Assembly: GCA_903931355.1 (NCBI GenBank)
Contig: CAIZCB010000423.1
Coordinates: 1-5,401 of the forward strand
Direction of reading: 5' to 3'
Source of the DNA: an uncultured Pseudomonadota bacterium
GTDB taxonomy: Bacteria > Pseudomonadota > Gammaproteobacteria > Methylococcales > Methylomonadaceae
Length of the DNA stretch: 5,401 nucleotides
The position numbers and the translations under genes are program-made. The stretch's first letter is position 1. Every line of letters starts with the position of its first letter. Of the stretch, positions 1-5,401 are shown piece after piece. The notes beneath the pieces are model-generated. The model was given only the letters and a program-made list of their open reading frames with translations. It was not told the origin of the DNA and did no database searches.

Positions 1-27
1 CTTAAATACTTAAATCTCCTCAAAAAA

Positions 28-44
28 TGCCTTTCCTTGGTGCA
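28..44 (+). promoter_or_regulatory. NtrC-like enhancer box, distal
   Basis: The right half, TGGTGCA at 38-44, matches the NtrC consensus (TGCACCA-N3-TGGTGCA) perfectly. The left half at 28-34 keeps only TGC, giving 10 of 14 consensus positions. Its centre lies about 117 bp upstream of the predicted sigma-54 start and 29 bp from the stronger box at 57-73, close to the paired arrangement known at enterobacterial glnA. I infer NtrC binding from the match and position. On its own this box would be weak evidence. Confidence 0.55.
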
Positions 45-56
45 CAAGTCGTAAAT

Positions 57-73
57 TGCGCCAGCCTGGTGCG
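57..73 (+). promoter_or_regulatory. NtrC-like enhancer box, proximal
   Basis: TGCGCCA and TGGTGCG are separated by three bases and match the NtrC dyad consensus at 12 of 14 positions. The centre is about 88 bp upstream of the predicted sigma-54 transcription start at 153, a normal distance for an enhancer acting by looping. NtrC phosphorylated under nitrogen limitation would bind here and activate the porin promoter. The call rests on sequence match plus the sigma-54 promoter downstream. Confidence 0.72.
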
Positions 74-96
74 ACAAAACACCAACAAAGCAACGC

Positions 97-109
97 TATG
101 TTGTTGATT
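97..109 (-). promoter_or_regulatory. possible IHF bending site
   Basis: On the minus strand AATCAA, four bases, then ATA matches the IHF core WATCAA-N4-TTR at 8 of 9 positions. It sits between the NtrC boxes and the sigma-54 promoter, where IHF commonly bends DNA to bring enhancer and polymerase together. The core is short and AT-rich sequence gives chance matches, so this is tentative. Confidence 0.4.
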
Positions 110-125
110 TTAAACAAACCAAGAG

Positions 126-142
126 TTGGCATGGTTTCTGCT
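126..142 (+). promoter_or_regulatory. sigma-54 (RpoN) -24/-12 promoter of the porin gene
   Basis: The stretch contains TTGGCATG, four bases, then CTGCT. It matches YTGGCACG-N4-TTGCW at 11 of 13 defined positions, with the invariant GG (128-129) and GC (140-141) exactly 10 bases apart. Transcription would start near 153 and give a leader of about 29 bases containing the ribosome site at 168-174. Two NtrC-like boxes upstream support it. This promoter also lies inside the longest possible open frame, which argues for translation starting at 182. Confidence 0.8.
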
Positions 143-181
143 TATACAAAATCAGCAATAACTGAAAAAAGAGGCAACATC

Positions 182-1606
182 ATGAAAAATACAAAAGCTT
201 TACGCAATTTGCGTACTCGCACCTGCGCTGCAGGCTTATTAATGCTTGGCGCAACTAGCGTTAACGCTGATAACTGGCAGGATGCCTCTGGTTTGATGGG
301 TGCTTTAGGCATTGATCCAAACGAAAAAAGCTTCATGAAGGATAATAATTTGAAGCTTGGTGGTTGGTTGGAAACTAGCGTTAGCGTCAATGCTAACTCA
401 ACACATAACGGCTTCAATGGTCCTGTGACTTTCCAAGATAGAGATTCACAGTTTCAATTAAATCAGTTGAATTTCTATTTACAAAAAGCAGTTAATGTTA
501 GTGGTGACAGCTTTGATTGGGGCGGTCGTTTTGACTTCATGTTTGGCTCTGATGCGATTTTTACTCAAGCATATGGTAACGGCGCATATAACCCATTCAC
601 TGGAAATGCACAACCAAGAGGTAACTGGGATTTGCATCTAAGTGGCGACCAAAATTACGGTATCGCCCTACCAAATGCTTATGCCGAGTTCAACCTACCA
701 ATTGGTAACGGTTTAGACGTTAAAGCAGGTCATTTCTACACTCCACTCGGTTATGAAGTTGTTACATCACCTGACAACTTTTTTGTTAGCAAACCTTACA
801 CCATGCAATATGGCGAACCATTTACCCATACAGGTGCTTACGGTACCTATGCTTTCAATAGCAACTGGAGTGGTATGGCTGGCGCAGTTACAGGTAGCAG
901 CACAGGTGGCTGGGATGGTAACTTCGATCGTAACTTAGGCACTTGGTCATTCTTGGGCGGTGGCACTTGGACCAGTGACGATACTGGCACATCGTTAAAC
1001 TTAACAACCACCCTAGGCCCGCAGTCTGACAACAATAACAGTCTTTGGGGCATTTACAGTTTAGTAGGTAAACACAACTTTACCGACAAACTGCATTTCA
1101 TCATCCAACACGACCATGGCTTCGCTGAAAAAGTACAAACCGCTAACGGTTTCTATGCGAATAATGGATGGGGAGAAGGTGCTCGCCAAAATGCAGAGTG
1201 GTATGGCATTAACTCTTATTTAATCTATGACGCTACTGATAAATTGAGCGCAGGTTTGAGAGCCGAATGGTTCCGTGACAACAATGGCTATCGTGTAAAC
1301 GGTGCTGGTCGCTGTGCTGCCGGCCTTAACTCATCTGTTGCCACTGGGACTGCTTATAATACTGGTGGAAGTCAATGTAATGGCTGGATGAATGGTGCAA
1401 ATGGTAATTTCAACTCCCCAACACCAGGCACAAACTACTACGGCTTAACCGCTGGCTTAAATTACAAAGCTACAAAATGGCTAAGCTTAAGACCTAATAT
1501 GCGTTTAGATTACTCTGACGAGAAAGTATTTGGTGTTAATGCTGATGGCCAAGGCAACAACAGAACTCAATTCTTGTTCACTGCCGATGCTGTAGTCACT
1601 TTCTAA
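182..1606 (+). CDS. outer-membrane beta-barrel porin, BBP2/OmpL-like family
   Basis: This is a 474-residue precursor of an outer-membrane channel. Residues 1-29 form a signal peptide: basic N-region, a hydrophobic core around AAGLLMLGA, and a predicted VNA|D cleavage. The mature part has alternating aromatic/polar strands, Gly/Asn-rich loops and a C-terminal phenylalanine (ending VVTF), the usual signal for the BAM machinery. Blocks such as GGWLETS, AGHFYTPLGYE and a GNFDRN loop resemble the putative beta-barrel porin-2 family (PF07642), and the length fits. The ATG at 182 is chosen because GAGG (171-174) lies 7 bases upstream, a signal peptide follows directly, and the in-frame TTG at 56 would precede the sigma-54 promoter. 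C378 and C399 may form a disulfide in one loop. Control by NtrC/sigma-54 and proximity to glnA suggest uptake of a nitrogen-containing solute; the substrate is unknown. The porin class is firm and the exact family less so. Confidence 0.85.
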   Translation: MKNTKALRNLRTRTCAAGLLMLGATSVNADNWQDASGLMGALGIDPNEKSFMKDNNLKLGGWLETSVSVNANSTHNGFNGPVTFQDRDSQFQLNQLNFYLQKAVNVSGDSFDWGGRFDFMFGSDAIFTQAYGNGAYNPFTGNAQPRGNWDLHLSGDQNYGIALPNAYAEFNLPIGNGLDVKAGHFYTPLGYEVVTSPDNFFVSKPYTMQYGEPFTHTGAYGTYAFNSNWSGMAGAVTGSSTGGWDGNFDRNLGTWSFLGGGTWTSDDTGTSLNLTTTLGPQSDNNNSLWGIYSLVGKHNFTDKLHFIIQHDHGFAEKVQTANGFYANNGWGEGARQNAEWYGINSYLIYDATDKLSAGLRAEWFRDNNGYRVNGAGRCAAGLNSSVATGTAYNTGGSQCNGWMNGANGNFNSPTPGTNYYGLTAGLNYKATKWLSLRPNMRLDYSDEKVFGVNADGQGNNRTQFLFTADAVVTF

Positions 1607-1640
1607 TAGCAAATTTCACTGCTTTTTAGATAATATCAAC

Positions 1641-1682
1641 AAGCTTCCAGCACGTTTAAACCGTCTGGAAGCTTTGTTTTTA
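1641..1682 (+). terminator. intrinsic terminator after the porin gene
   Basis: AAGCTTCCAG (1641-1650) pairs perfectly with CTGGAAGCTT (1665-1674). The stem can be extended inward by ACG/CGT past a single bulged C. A T-rich tail (TTTGTTTTTA) follows at once. It lies 34 bases after the porin stop and 83 bases before glnA, so most porin transcripts should end here and glnA probably has its own promoter or relies on read-through. Confidence 0.88.
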
Positions 1683-1710
1683 TAGCTCTTTAAGGCGATT
1701 GATGCTATTG

Positions 1711-1738
1711 TTAGCAACGTTTTACCAACAACCATAAT
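1711..1738 (+). promoter_or_regulatory. possible weak sigma-70 promoter for glnA
   Basis: TTAGCA (1711-1716) and CATAAT (1733-1738), separated by 16 bases, match the -35 and -10 consensus at 4/6 and 5/6. This would give a leader of about 20 bases containing the AGGAG ribosome site. It is the best candidate I see between the porin terminator and glnA, but the region is AT-rich and such matches arise by chance. Confidence 0.3.
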
Positions 1739-1765
1739 AATTATTTTTCTAGGAGATTTTGGCCG

Positions 1766-3178
1766 ATGTCAGTAGTAGATAACGTACTCAAAATGATTCA
1801 GGAAAACGACGTTAAGTTTGTCGATTTCCGTTTTTGCGATACTCGCGGTAAAGAACAACACGTTACTTTCCCAGCCCATACTATCGATGAAGACACCTTT
1901 GAAGAAGGTAATATGTTCGATGGTTCTTCTATCGCTGGCTGGAAACACATCAATGAATCAGACATGATCTTGATGCCAGATCCAAGCACAGCAGTTATCG
2001 ATCCATTCTTCGACGACAAAACTTTGATTTTGCGTTGCGACATCATCGAACCAAAAGACATGCAAGGTTACGAACGTGACCCACGCTCTATCGCAAAACG
2101 CGCTGAAGCTTACTTGCAATCAACTGGTATCGCTGACACTGCATTATTCGGTCCAGAAAACGAATTCTTCATTTTTGATGACGTTCGCTGGAACACCGAA
2201 ATGGGCGGTTGCTCTTACCAAATCGACTCAGAAGAAGCTGGCTGGAACTCAGACAAAGCTTACGACAACGGTAACACTGGTCACCGTCCAGGCGTTAAAG
2301 GCGGTTATTTCCCAGTACCACCAGTCGATTCTTTCCAAGACATGCGTTCAGCAATGTGCTTGGTATTAGAAGAAATGGGCCAAACTGTTGAAGTACACCA
2401 CCACGAAGTTGCGACTGCTGGTCAGTGCGAAATCGGCGTAAGATTCAACACTTTGGTTAAAAAAGCTGACGAAGTATTAGGTTTGAAATACGTTATTGCT
2501 AACATTGCTCACGCATACGGCAAAACAGCGACTTTCATGCCAAAACCATTAGTTGGCGACAACGGTAGCGGTATGCACGTTCACCAATCTTTAGCTAAAG
2601 ACGGCAAAAACCTGTTCACAGGTGATTTGTACGGCGGCTTGTCTGAAACTGCTTTGTACTACATCGGCGGTATCATCAAACACGCTAAAGCTTTGAACGC
2701 GATCACCAACGCTTCTACAAACAGCTACAAACGTTTAGTACCAGGTTTCGAAGCACCCGTTATGTTGGCTTACTCAGCACGTAACCGTTCAGCTTCTATC
2801 CGTATTCCTTACGTTGTTAACCCAAAAGGTCGTCGTATCGAAGTACGTTTCCCTGACTCAACAGCAAACCCATACTTGGCGTTCTCTGCTATGTTGATGG
2901 CTGGTATTGACGGTATCCAAAACAGAATTCACCCAGGTGAAGCGATGGATAAAGACTTGTACGACTTGCCACCAGAAGAAGAAGCAGCAATCCCACAAGT
3001 TGCTTTCTCTTTCGACGAAGCTTTAGAAGCTTTGGACAAAGATCGTGAGTTCTTAACTCGTGGCGGCGTTTTCACTGACGAAGCTATCGATGGTTACATT
3101 GAACTGAAAAAACAAGATGTTACTCGTCTACGTATGAGCACACATCCTGTTGAATTGGATATGTACTACAGCCTATAA
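1766..3178 (+). CDS. glnA: glutamine synthetase, type I (GS-I beta)
   Basis: This cytoplasmic dodecameric enzyme joins ammonia to glutamate using ATP, the entry step of the GS/GOGAT pathway. The 470 residues run colinear with E. coli GlnA, with residues about two higher than E. coli mature numbering. The N-terminal beta-grasp domain (about 15-100) carries the D52 loop (FDGSS). Metal and substrate ligands are all present: E131, E133, E214, E222, H271, E359, plus R341, R346 and R361. The ATP-binding region [14 protein letters not shown] is at 260-273 and the flap glutamate E329 is in VPGFEAP. Y399 in DLYDLPPEE is the adenylylation tyrosine, so activity is likely controlled by GlnE as in other proteobacteria. 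AGGAG (1751-1755) lies 10 bases before the ATG. No sigma-54 promoter is visible directly upstream, unlike the neighbouring porin gene. Its codon use looks biased toward a small preferred set, as expected for a highly expressed gene. Confidence 0.98.
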   Translation: MSVVDNVLKMIQENDVKFVDFRFCDTRGKEQHVTFPAHTIDEDTFEEGNMFDGSSIAGWKHINESDMILMPDPSTAVIDPFFDDKTLILRCDIIEPKDMQGYERDPRSIAKRAEAYLQSTGIADTALFGPENEFFIFDDVRWNTEMGGCSYQIDSEEAGWNSDKAYDNGNTGHRPGVKGGYFPVPPVDSFQDMRSAMCLVLEEMGQTVEVHHHEVATAGQCEIGVRFNTLVKKADEVLGLKYVIANIAHAYGKTATFMPKPLVGDNGSGMHVHQSLAKDGKNLFTGDLYGGLSETALYYIGGIIKHAKALNAITNASTNSYKRLVPGFEAPVMLAYSARNRSASIRIPYVVNPKGRRIEVRFPDSTANPYLAFSAMLMAGIDGIQNRIHPGEAMDKDLYDLPPEEEAAIPQVAFSFDEALEALDKDREFLTRGGVFTDEAIDGYIELKKQDVTRLRMSTHPVELDMYYSL

Positions 3179-3183
3179 GCTTT

Positions 3184-3204
3184 AAGCCTGTCTAGCACAG
3201 GCTT
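3184..3204 (+). other. hairpin just after the glnA stop codon
   Basis: AAGCCTGT (3184-3191) pairs perfectly with ACAGGCTT (3197-3204) around a five-base loop. It begins five bases after the stop codon and lacks a T-tract, so it is not itself a standard terminator. It may stabilise the 3' end of the glnA message or assist the terminator that follows. Confidence 0.55.
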
Positions 3205-3214
3205 GGACTTATCG

Positions 3215-3251
3215 AAAACCCCGCAAGCCATTTGGCTTTGCGGGGTTTTTT
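3215..3251 (+). terminator. intrinsic terminator after glnA, possibly bidirectional
   Basis: AAAACCCCGC plus AAGCC (3215-3229) pairs with GGCTT, one bulged T, then GCGGGGTTTT (3234-3249) around loop ATTT. Six T residues follow the GC-rich stem. On the minus strand the stem is followed by TTTT, so it may also stop transcripts arriving from the convergent channel gene through the integrase remnant. Confidence 0.93.
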
Positions 3252-3490
3252 ATGTCCTGAGCTTCCCACCGAGCCCCATTGAATCCTTGAGTTTTTACCC
3301 CCTATTTTGCCCCCTACCCCGTCGATTAGCAGAATGACCGAAAAACAGAGGGCACAATGGCATTAACTGATACAGAAATTAGAAAGTTAAAAGCAACGGG
3401 CACGGAGTACCAGAAAGCCGATAGAGGCGGACTAGTGCTAGTGGTTCGGGCTAAGGGTGAAAAGTTTTGGCGCTGTGAATTACGGATTAT
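3252..3490 (+). mobile_element. remnant end of an integrative element
   Basis: The stretch between the glnA terminator and the channel gene contains a tandem 12-bp repeat and the start of a tyrosine integrase gene oriented away from glnA. This matches one end of an integrated phage or genomic island, where the integrase usually sits next to the attachment site with its arm sites upstream. The rest of the element is missing. I see no tRNA 3' end and cannot define an attachment core. Both borders are approximate: the left is set by the end of the terminator and the right by loss of integrase similarity near 3485. Confidence 0.5.
3293..3316 (+). repeat. 12-bp tandem repeat, likely integrase arm sites
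   Basis: TTTTACCCCCTA (3293-3304) is followed immediately by TTTTGCCCCCTA (3305-3316), with a single A/G difference, and a further CCCC comes next. The pair lies 41 bases before the integrase start codon. Short C-rich direct repeats ahead of integrases with an Arm-type N-terminal domain are plausible binding sites for that domain. This role is inferred from position. Confidence 0.6.
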
Positions 3491-3509
3491 TGAGTACTTG
3501 CACGGCTAA
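3357..3509 (+). pseudogene. tyrosine integrase, N-terminal stub only
   Basis: The frame runs from ATG at 3357 to TAA at 3507-3509 and encodes 50 residues. It begins MALTDTEIRKLK and continues with ADRGGLVLVV and GEKFWRCELR. This is the pattern of the Arm DNA-binding domain (DUF4102, PF13356) at the start of P4-type phage and island integrases: a MALTD start, a DxGGLxLxV strand, and a GxKxWR motif. Intact family members are around 400 residues, so the rest of this domain, the core-binding domain and the catalytic domain with its Arg-His-Tyr residues are all missing. Similarity stops near codon 43 (3485), after which the frame reads antisense to the channel gene. GAGGG (3348-3352) provides a ribosome site 4 bases before ATG, so the stub could still be translated, but it cannot catalyse recombination. 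It overlaps the last 30 bases of the convergent channel gene. Confidence 0.85.
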
Positions 3510-5401
3510 TGGTTGTTTAAGATCTATATGAACATCTCGCTGAGGACTGGCAATCGTAATGCCTTGAGCGATAAATTTTTTGTTGATAATTATTCGTAAA
3601 TCACTGGCAACCAAGCTCCAATCAACGCCTGGTTTCAGCTCTAACCAAACATATAAACCAAACAACAGTGCATCACTACCAAAATCTTCTAACAAGACTT
3701 GAGGGGCTGGTTTATCTTGAACCAAACCATGACGATCTGCCGCTTTTAGCAAGATTTCTGTTACCTCTTGTATAGGAGAACCATAAACCACACCAACCTT
3801 GACAGCAATCCGTACTAATTGACTATTTAAAGTCCAGTTAGTAACTTTTTCTTCGATAAAGGTACTATTAGGAATCAAGGTTTCAATACCGTTACCATCA
3901 CGAATCTGTGAACTTCTGACGCCTATATCGATAATACGTCCACGAACACCGCCAACCTCAACTAAATCACCGGGACGAAATGGCCGCTCTAAAAGTAACA
4001 TCAAGCCACTGATCAGATTTTTCAGTAAGTTCTGCATCCCAAAACCAGCACCAATGGCTACTGCACCCCCCATAAAAGCAAATACGCTCAGGGGAATATG
4101 CACAACAAACATGCTGATACTCGCTAACAAAATTAATTCGGCAAACAAAAACCAACGACGTGAAATTCTAGCCAGACCCGGATCAGCTGCAAAATGTTTA
4201 ACAAAAATTTTTTCTATTAAAAAAGCAATCTTAACTGCTAACCAATAACCAACAATTAAAATTAGTAAAACAATAACAATTTTAGAAACTGTAATACTGC
4301 GTTTACCCTTTATTTGCTGACCTTCAACCTCAACAATATCTTCTGCAACAAATAACTCATAACGCAAAATATTATTAGCCAATTCACGAAAATCCGATAA
4401 TGATTCCTGCCAATATTCCAATTGGGTTTTGACTTTAAAGCGTTGATCTAAATCCTCTTTACAACGGTCTAATAAATACTGATTGGACTCTATTATTACT
4501 AATAATCGTGAAATAATTTGTACTCGCTCAAGCCCAAAAGACTGTAATTCTGAGGTAGATAAACTATCTACCGATTGTGCAACAGAACTATCAAGCGCCA
4601 ATAATCGTAATTGTTCCATGTATTCATGAAGTATTTTCAATGATTGCTGCCAATCAATAATTTGTTCATAGACTTTACGTGCTTTTTCATGGTCATTGAC
4701 ATTGAAATTAGACCATCGATATTCCCAAATAACTTGACGGAATTGCAACCGCTCTAACATCCAATGCAAGACCTGAACTTTAAATTCTCCGGTTTTTTTA
4801 AATTCTTCTTTTAATGCATCAATATTTTGAGAATTACTAGCACCTTGAGATAAGTTTAATGACTTTCTATCTGAACCAAATTCGATGACTATTTGTTCAA
4901 GCTCTTTGGTCAACAGTTGCTGTTCGGTTTGAATTTTTTTGAGCACCACTTGAAGGTCTTGTTCTGTCATTTGCTGGTGCTGCAAATCGGCATGTTGCTT
5001 TTCAGCGAAATCAATCTGAGTATTAATTTCTAGGATTTCTTGCTGAATACGTTTACTTTCAACTTGGACTACTAAAACACGAATTGAAGCACTTCGATAA
5101 CTCAATATCACAGCCTTAAGCTCAGCACTCATTAGTGCTTTGTCTAAAGCTTGACTTTGCTCAAATTTCTCATTGACTTGACGCAGTTTAATCGCAGATT
5201 GATTAGCCGAGTCGATTCGACGCTGTGTCTCTTGATCGACATAATCAGCCATCTGTTTTAGTCGAGCTAATCGCTTGTGACTTATTGCTAAGGACTCTCT
5301 AAACTCATCCTCGGCAATGAATGACGACGATGCGGTATTTTGCTTAGCCAAAACACTATTATTCTTTTGCCAATCAACAAATTTCTGCTTCTTATCTTGT
5401 A
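3480..5401 (-). CDS. large MscS/MscK-family mechanosensitive channel, 5' end missing
   Basis: This inner-membrane channel of the MscS superfamily opens under membrane tension to release solutes during osmotic downshock. The frame stays open to the window edge (16 more codons upstream of the TTG at 5351), so about 639 residues are visible and the true start lies outside. Counting from the codon at 5351, residues 1 to about 340 form a long, mostly helical, Gln/Glu-rich region with coiled-coil character, probably periplasmic as in MscK. Membrane segments lie near 354-376 and 401-417. The pore helix follows (about 422-456) with the Gly/Ala-rich GGAVAIGAGFGMQNLLKN and then LERPFRPGD, the MscS signature. 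The beta domain holds VGGVRGRI and IPNSTF, and the cytoplasmic vestibule holds GVVYGSP and ends near ASPQRDVHIDL. This size and architecture resemble MscK/MscM rather than the small 286-residue MscS. The stop codon (3480-3482) falls within sequence that reads as integrase on the other strand, so the last three residues (NNP) may be non-native. No terminator of its own is visible. Confidence 0.92.
   Translation of the reverse strand, partial: QDKKQKFVDWQKNNSVLAKQNTASSSFIAEDEFRESLAISHKRLARLKQMADYVDQETQRRIDSANQSAIKLRQVNEKFEQSQALDKALMSAELKAVILSYRSASIRVLVVQVESKRIQQEILEINTQIDFAEKQHADLQHQQMTEQDLQVVLKKIQTEQQLLTKELEQIVIEFGSDRKSLNLSQGASNSQNIDALKEEFKKTGEFKVQVLHWMLERLQFRQVIWEYRWSNFNVNDHEKARKVYEQIIDWQQSLKILHEYMEQLRLLALDSSVAQSVDSLSTSELQSFGLERVQIISRLLVIIESNQYLLDRCKEDLDQRFKVKTQLEYWQESLSDFRELANNILRYELFVAEDIVEVEGQQIKGKRSITVSKIVIVLLILIVGYWLAVKIAFLIEKIFVKHFAADPGLARISRRWFLFAELILLASISMFVVHIPLSVFAFMGGAVAIGAGFGMQNLLKNLISGLMLLLERPFRPGDLVEVGGVRGRIIDIGVRSSQIRDGNGIETLIPNSTFIEEKVTNWTLNSQLVRIAVKVGVVYGSPIQEVTEILLKAADRHGLVQDKPAPQVLLEDFGSDALLFGLYVWLELKPGVDWSLVASDLRIIINKKFIAQGITIASPQRDVHIDLKQPLAVQVLNNP

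Noticed and set aside
1..16. CTTAAAT repeated twice with period 8
   Set aside because: It is very short and AT-rich, at the window edge and without a matching context; probably chance.
56..181. In-frame 42-residue extension of the porin starting at TTG 56
   Set aside because: It has no good ribosome site, would bury the signal peptide, and covers the NtrC box and the sigma-54 promoter. The ATG at 182 has GAGG at proper spacing.
753..1053. Short frames on both strands inside the porin gene
   Set aside because: They overlap a clearly coding frame, show no domain-like pattern and have no ribosome sites.
1692..1707. Possible sigma-54 element (AAGGCGATTGATGCTA) before glnA
   Set aside because: The distance between GG and GC is 8 rather than 10 bases and the flanking consensus is poor, so it should not bind sigma-54.
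1798..2369. Short frames overlapping glnA on either strand
   Set aside because: They are shadows of the strong codon bias of glnA, which is a certain gene over its whole length.
3252..3300. tRNA 3' end as an attachment site for the lost element
   Set aside because: GAATCC at 3281-3286 resembles part of a T-loop, but there is no T-stem pairing, no acceptor end and no CCA. No tRNA fragment can be supported.
3334..3366. Ten-codon ORF (MTEKQRAQWH) overlapping the integrase start in another frame
   Set aside because: There is no convincing ribosome site, it is too short to judge, and it lies in the untranslated leader of a broken gene. It could be a coupling leader, but nothing supports this.
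3967..4248. Short frames inside the channel gene on both strands
   Set aside because: They overlap the conserved MscS pore region, which is unambiguous in the main frame.

Overview
The window looks like a chromosomal segment of a moderately AT-rich gammaproteobacterium. The main evidence is a type I glutamine synthetase of 470 residues that runs almost colinear with the E. coli enzyme and carries the adenylylation tyrosine. Next to it are an outer-membrane barrel with a classical signal peptide and a sigma-54/NtrC-type control region. Genus cannot be read from the sequence; a type I methanotroph or relative is a guess only.

Layout, left to right. Positions 1-181 form a dense regulatory region: two NtrC-like enhancer boxes (28-44 and 57-73), a possible IHF site (97-109) and a good -24/-12 sigma-54 promoter (126-142). 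They sit in the order and roughly the spacing of a nitrogen-regulated promoter. This region drives an outer-membrane beta-barrel porin of the BBP2 type (182-1606), followed by a strong intrinsic terminator (1641-1682). Next comes glnA (1766-3178), with its own Shine-Dalgarno sequence, a possible weak sigma-70 promoter and no recognisable sigma-54 promoter. Two consecutive hairpins follow glnA, the second a textbook terminator (3215-3251).

Between the glnA terminator and the next gene lies a short piece of foreign DNA. It holds a 12-bp tandem repeat (3293-3316) and then an intact start and ribosome site for a tyrosine integrase. That gene keeps only its first ~43 codons, the Arm DNA-binding domain (3357-3485). 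It runs directly into the 3' end of a convergent gene for a large MscS/MscK-type mechanosensitive channel (complement 3480-5401). The channel gene's 5' end is outside the window, and its stop codon appears to be supplied by the integrase fragment.

Functionally, the left half reads as a nitrogen-limitation unit: a porin under NtrC/sigma-54 control next to the central ammonia-assimilating enzyme. This suggests that the porin admits nitrogen-containing solutes, but the substrate is unknown. The right half is an envelope-tension channel whose tail borders the scar of a lost integrative element. I do not see a wholly new system. The most informative points are the nitrogen-control array in front of the porin and the integrase stub fused to the end of the channel gene.
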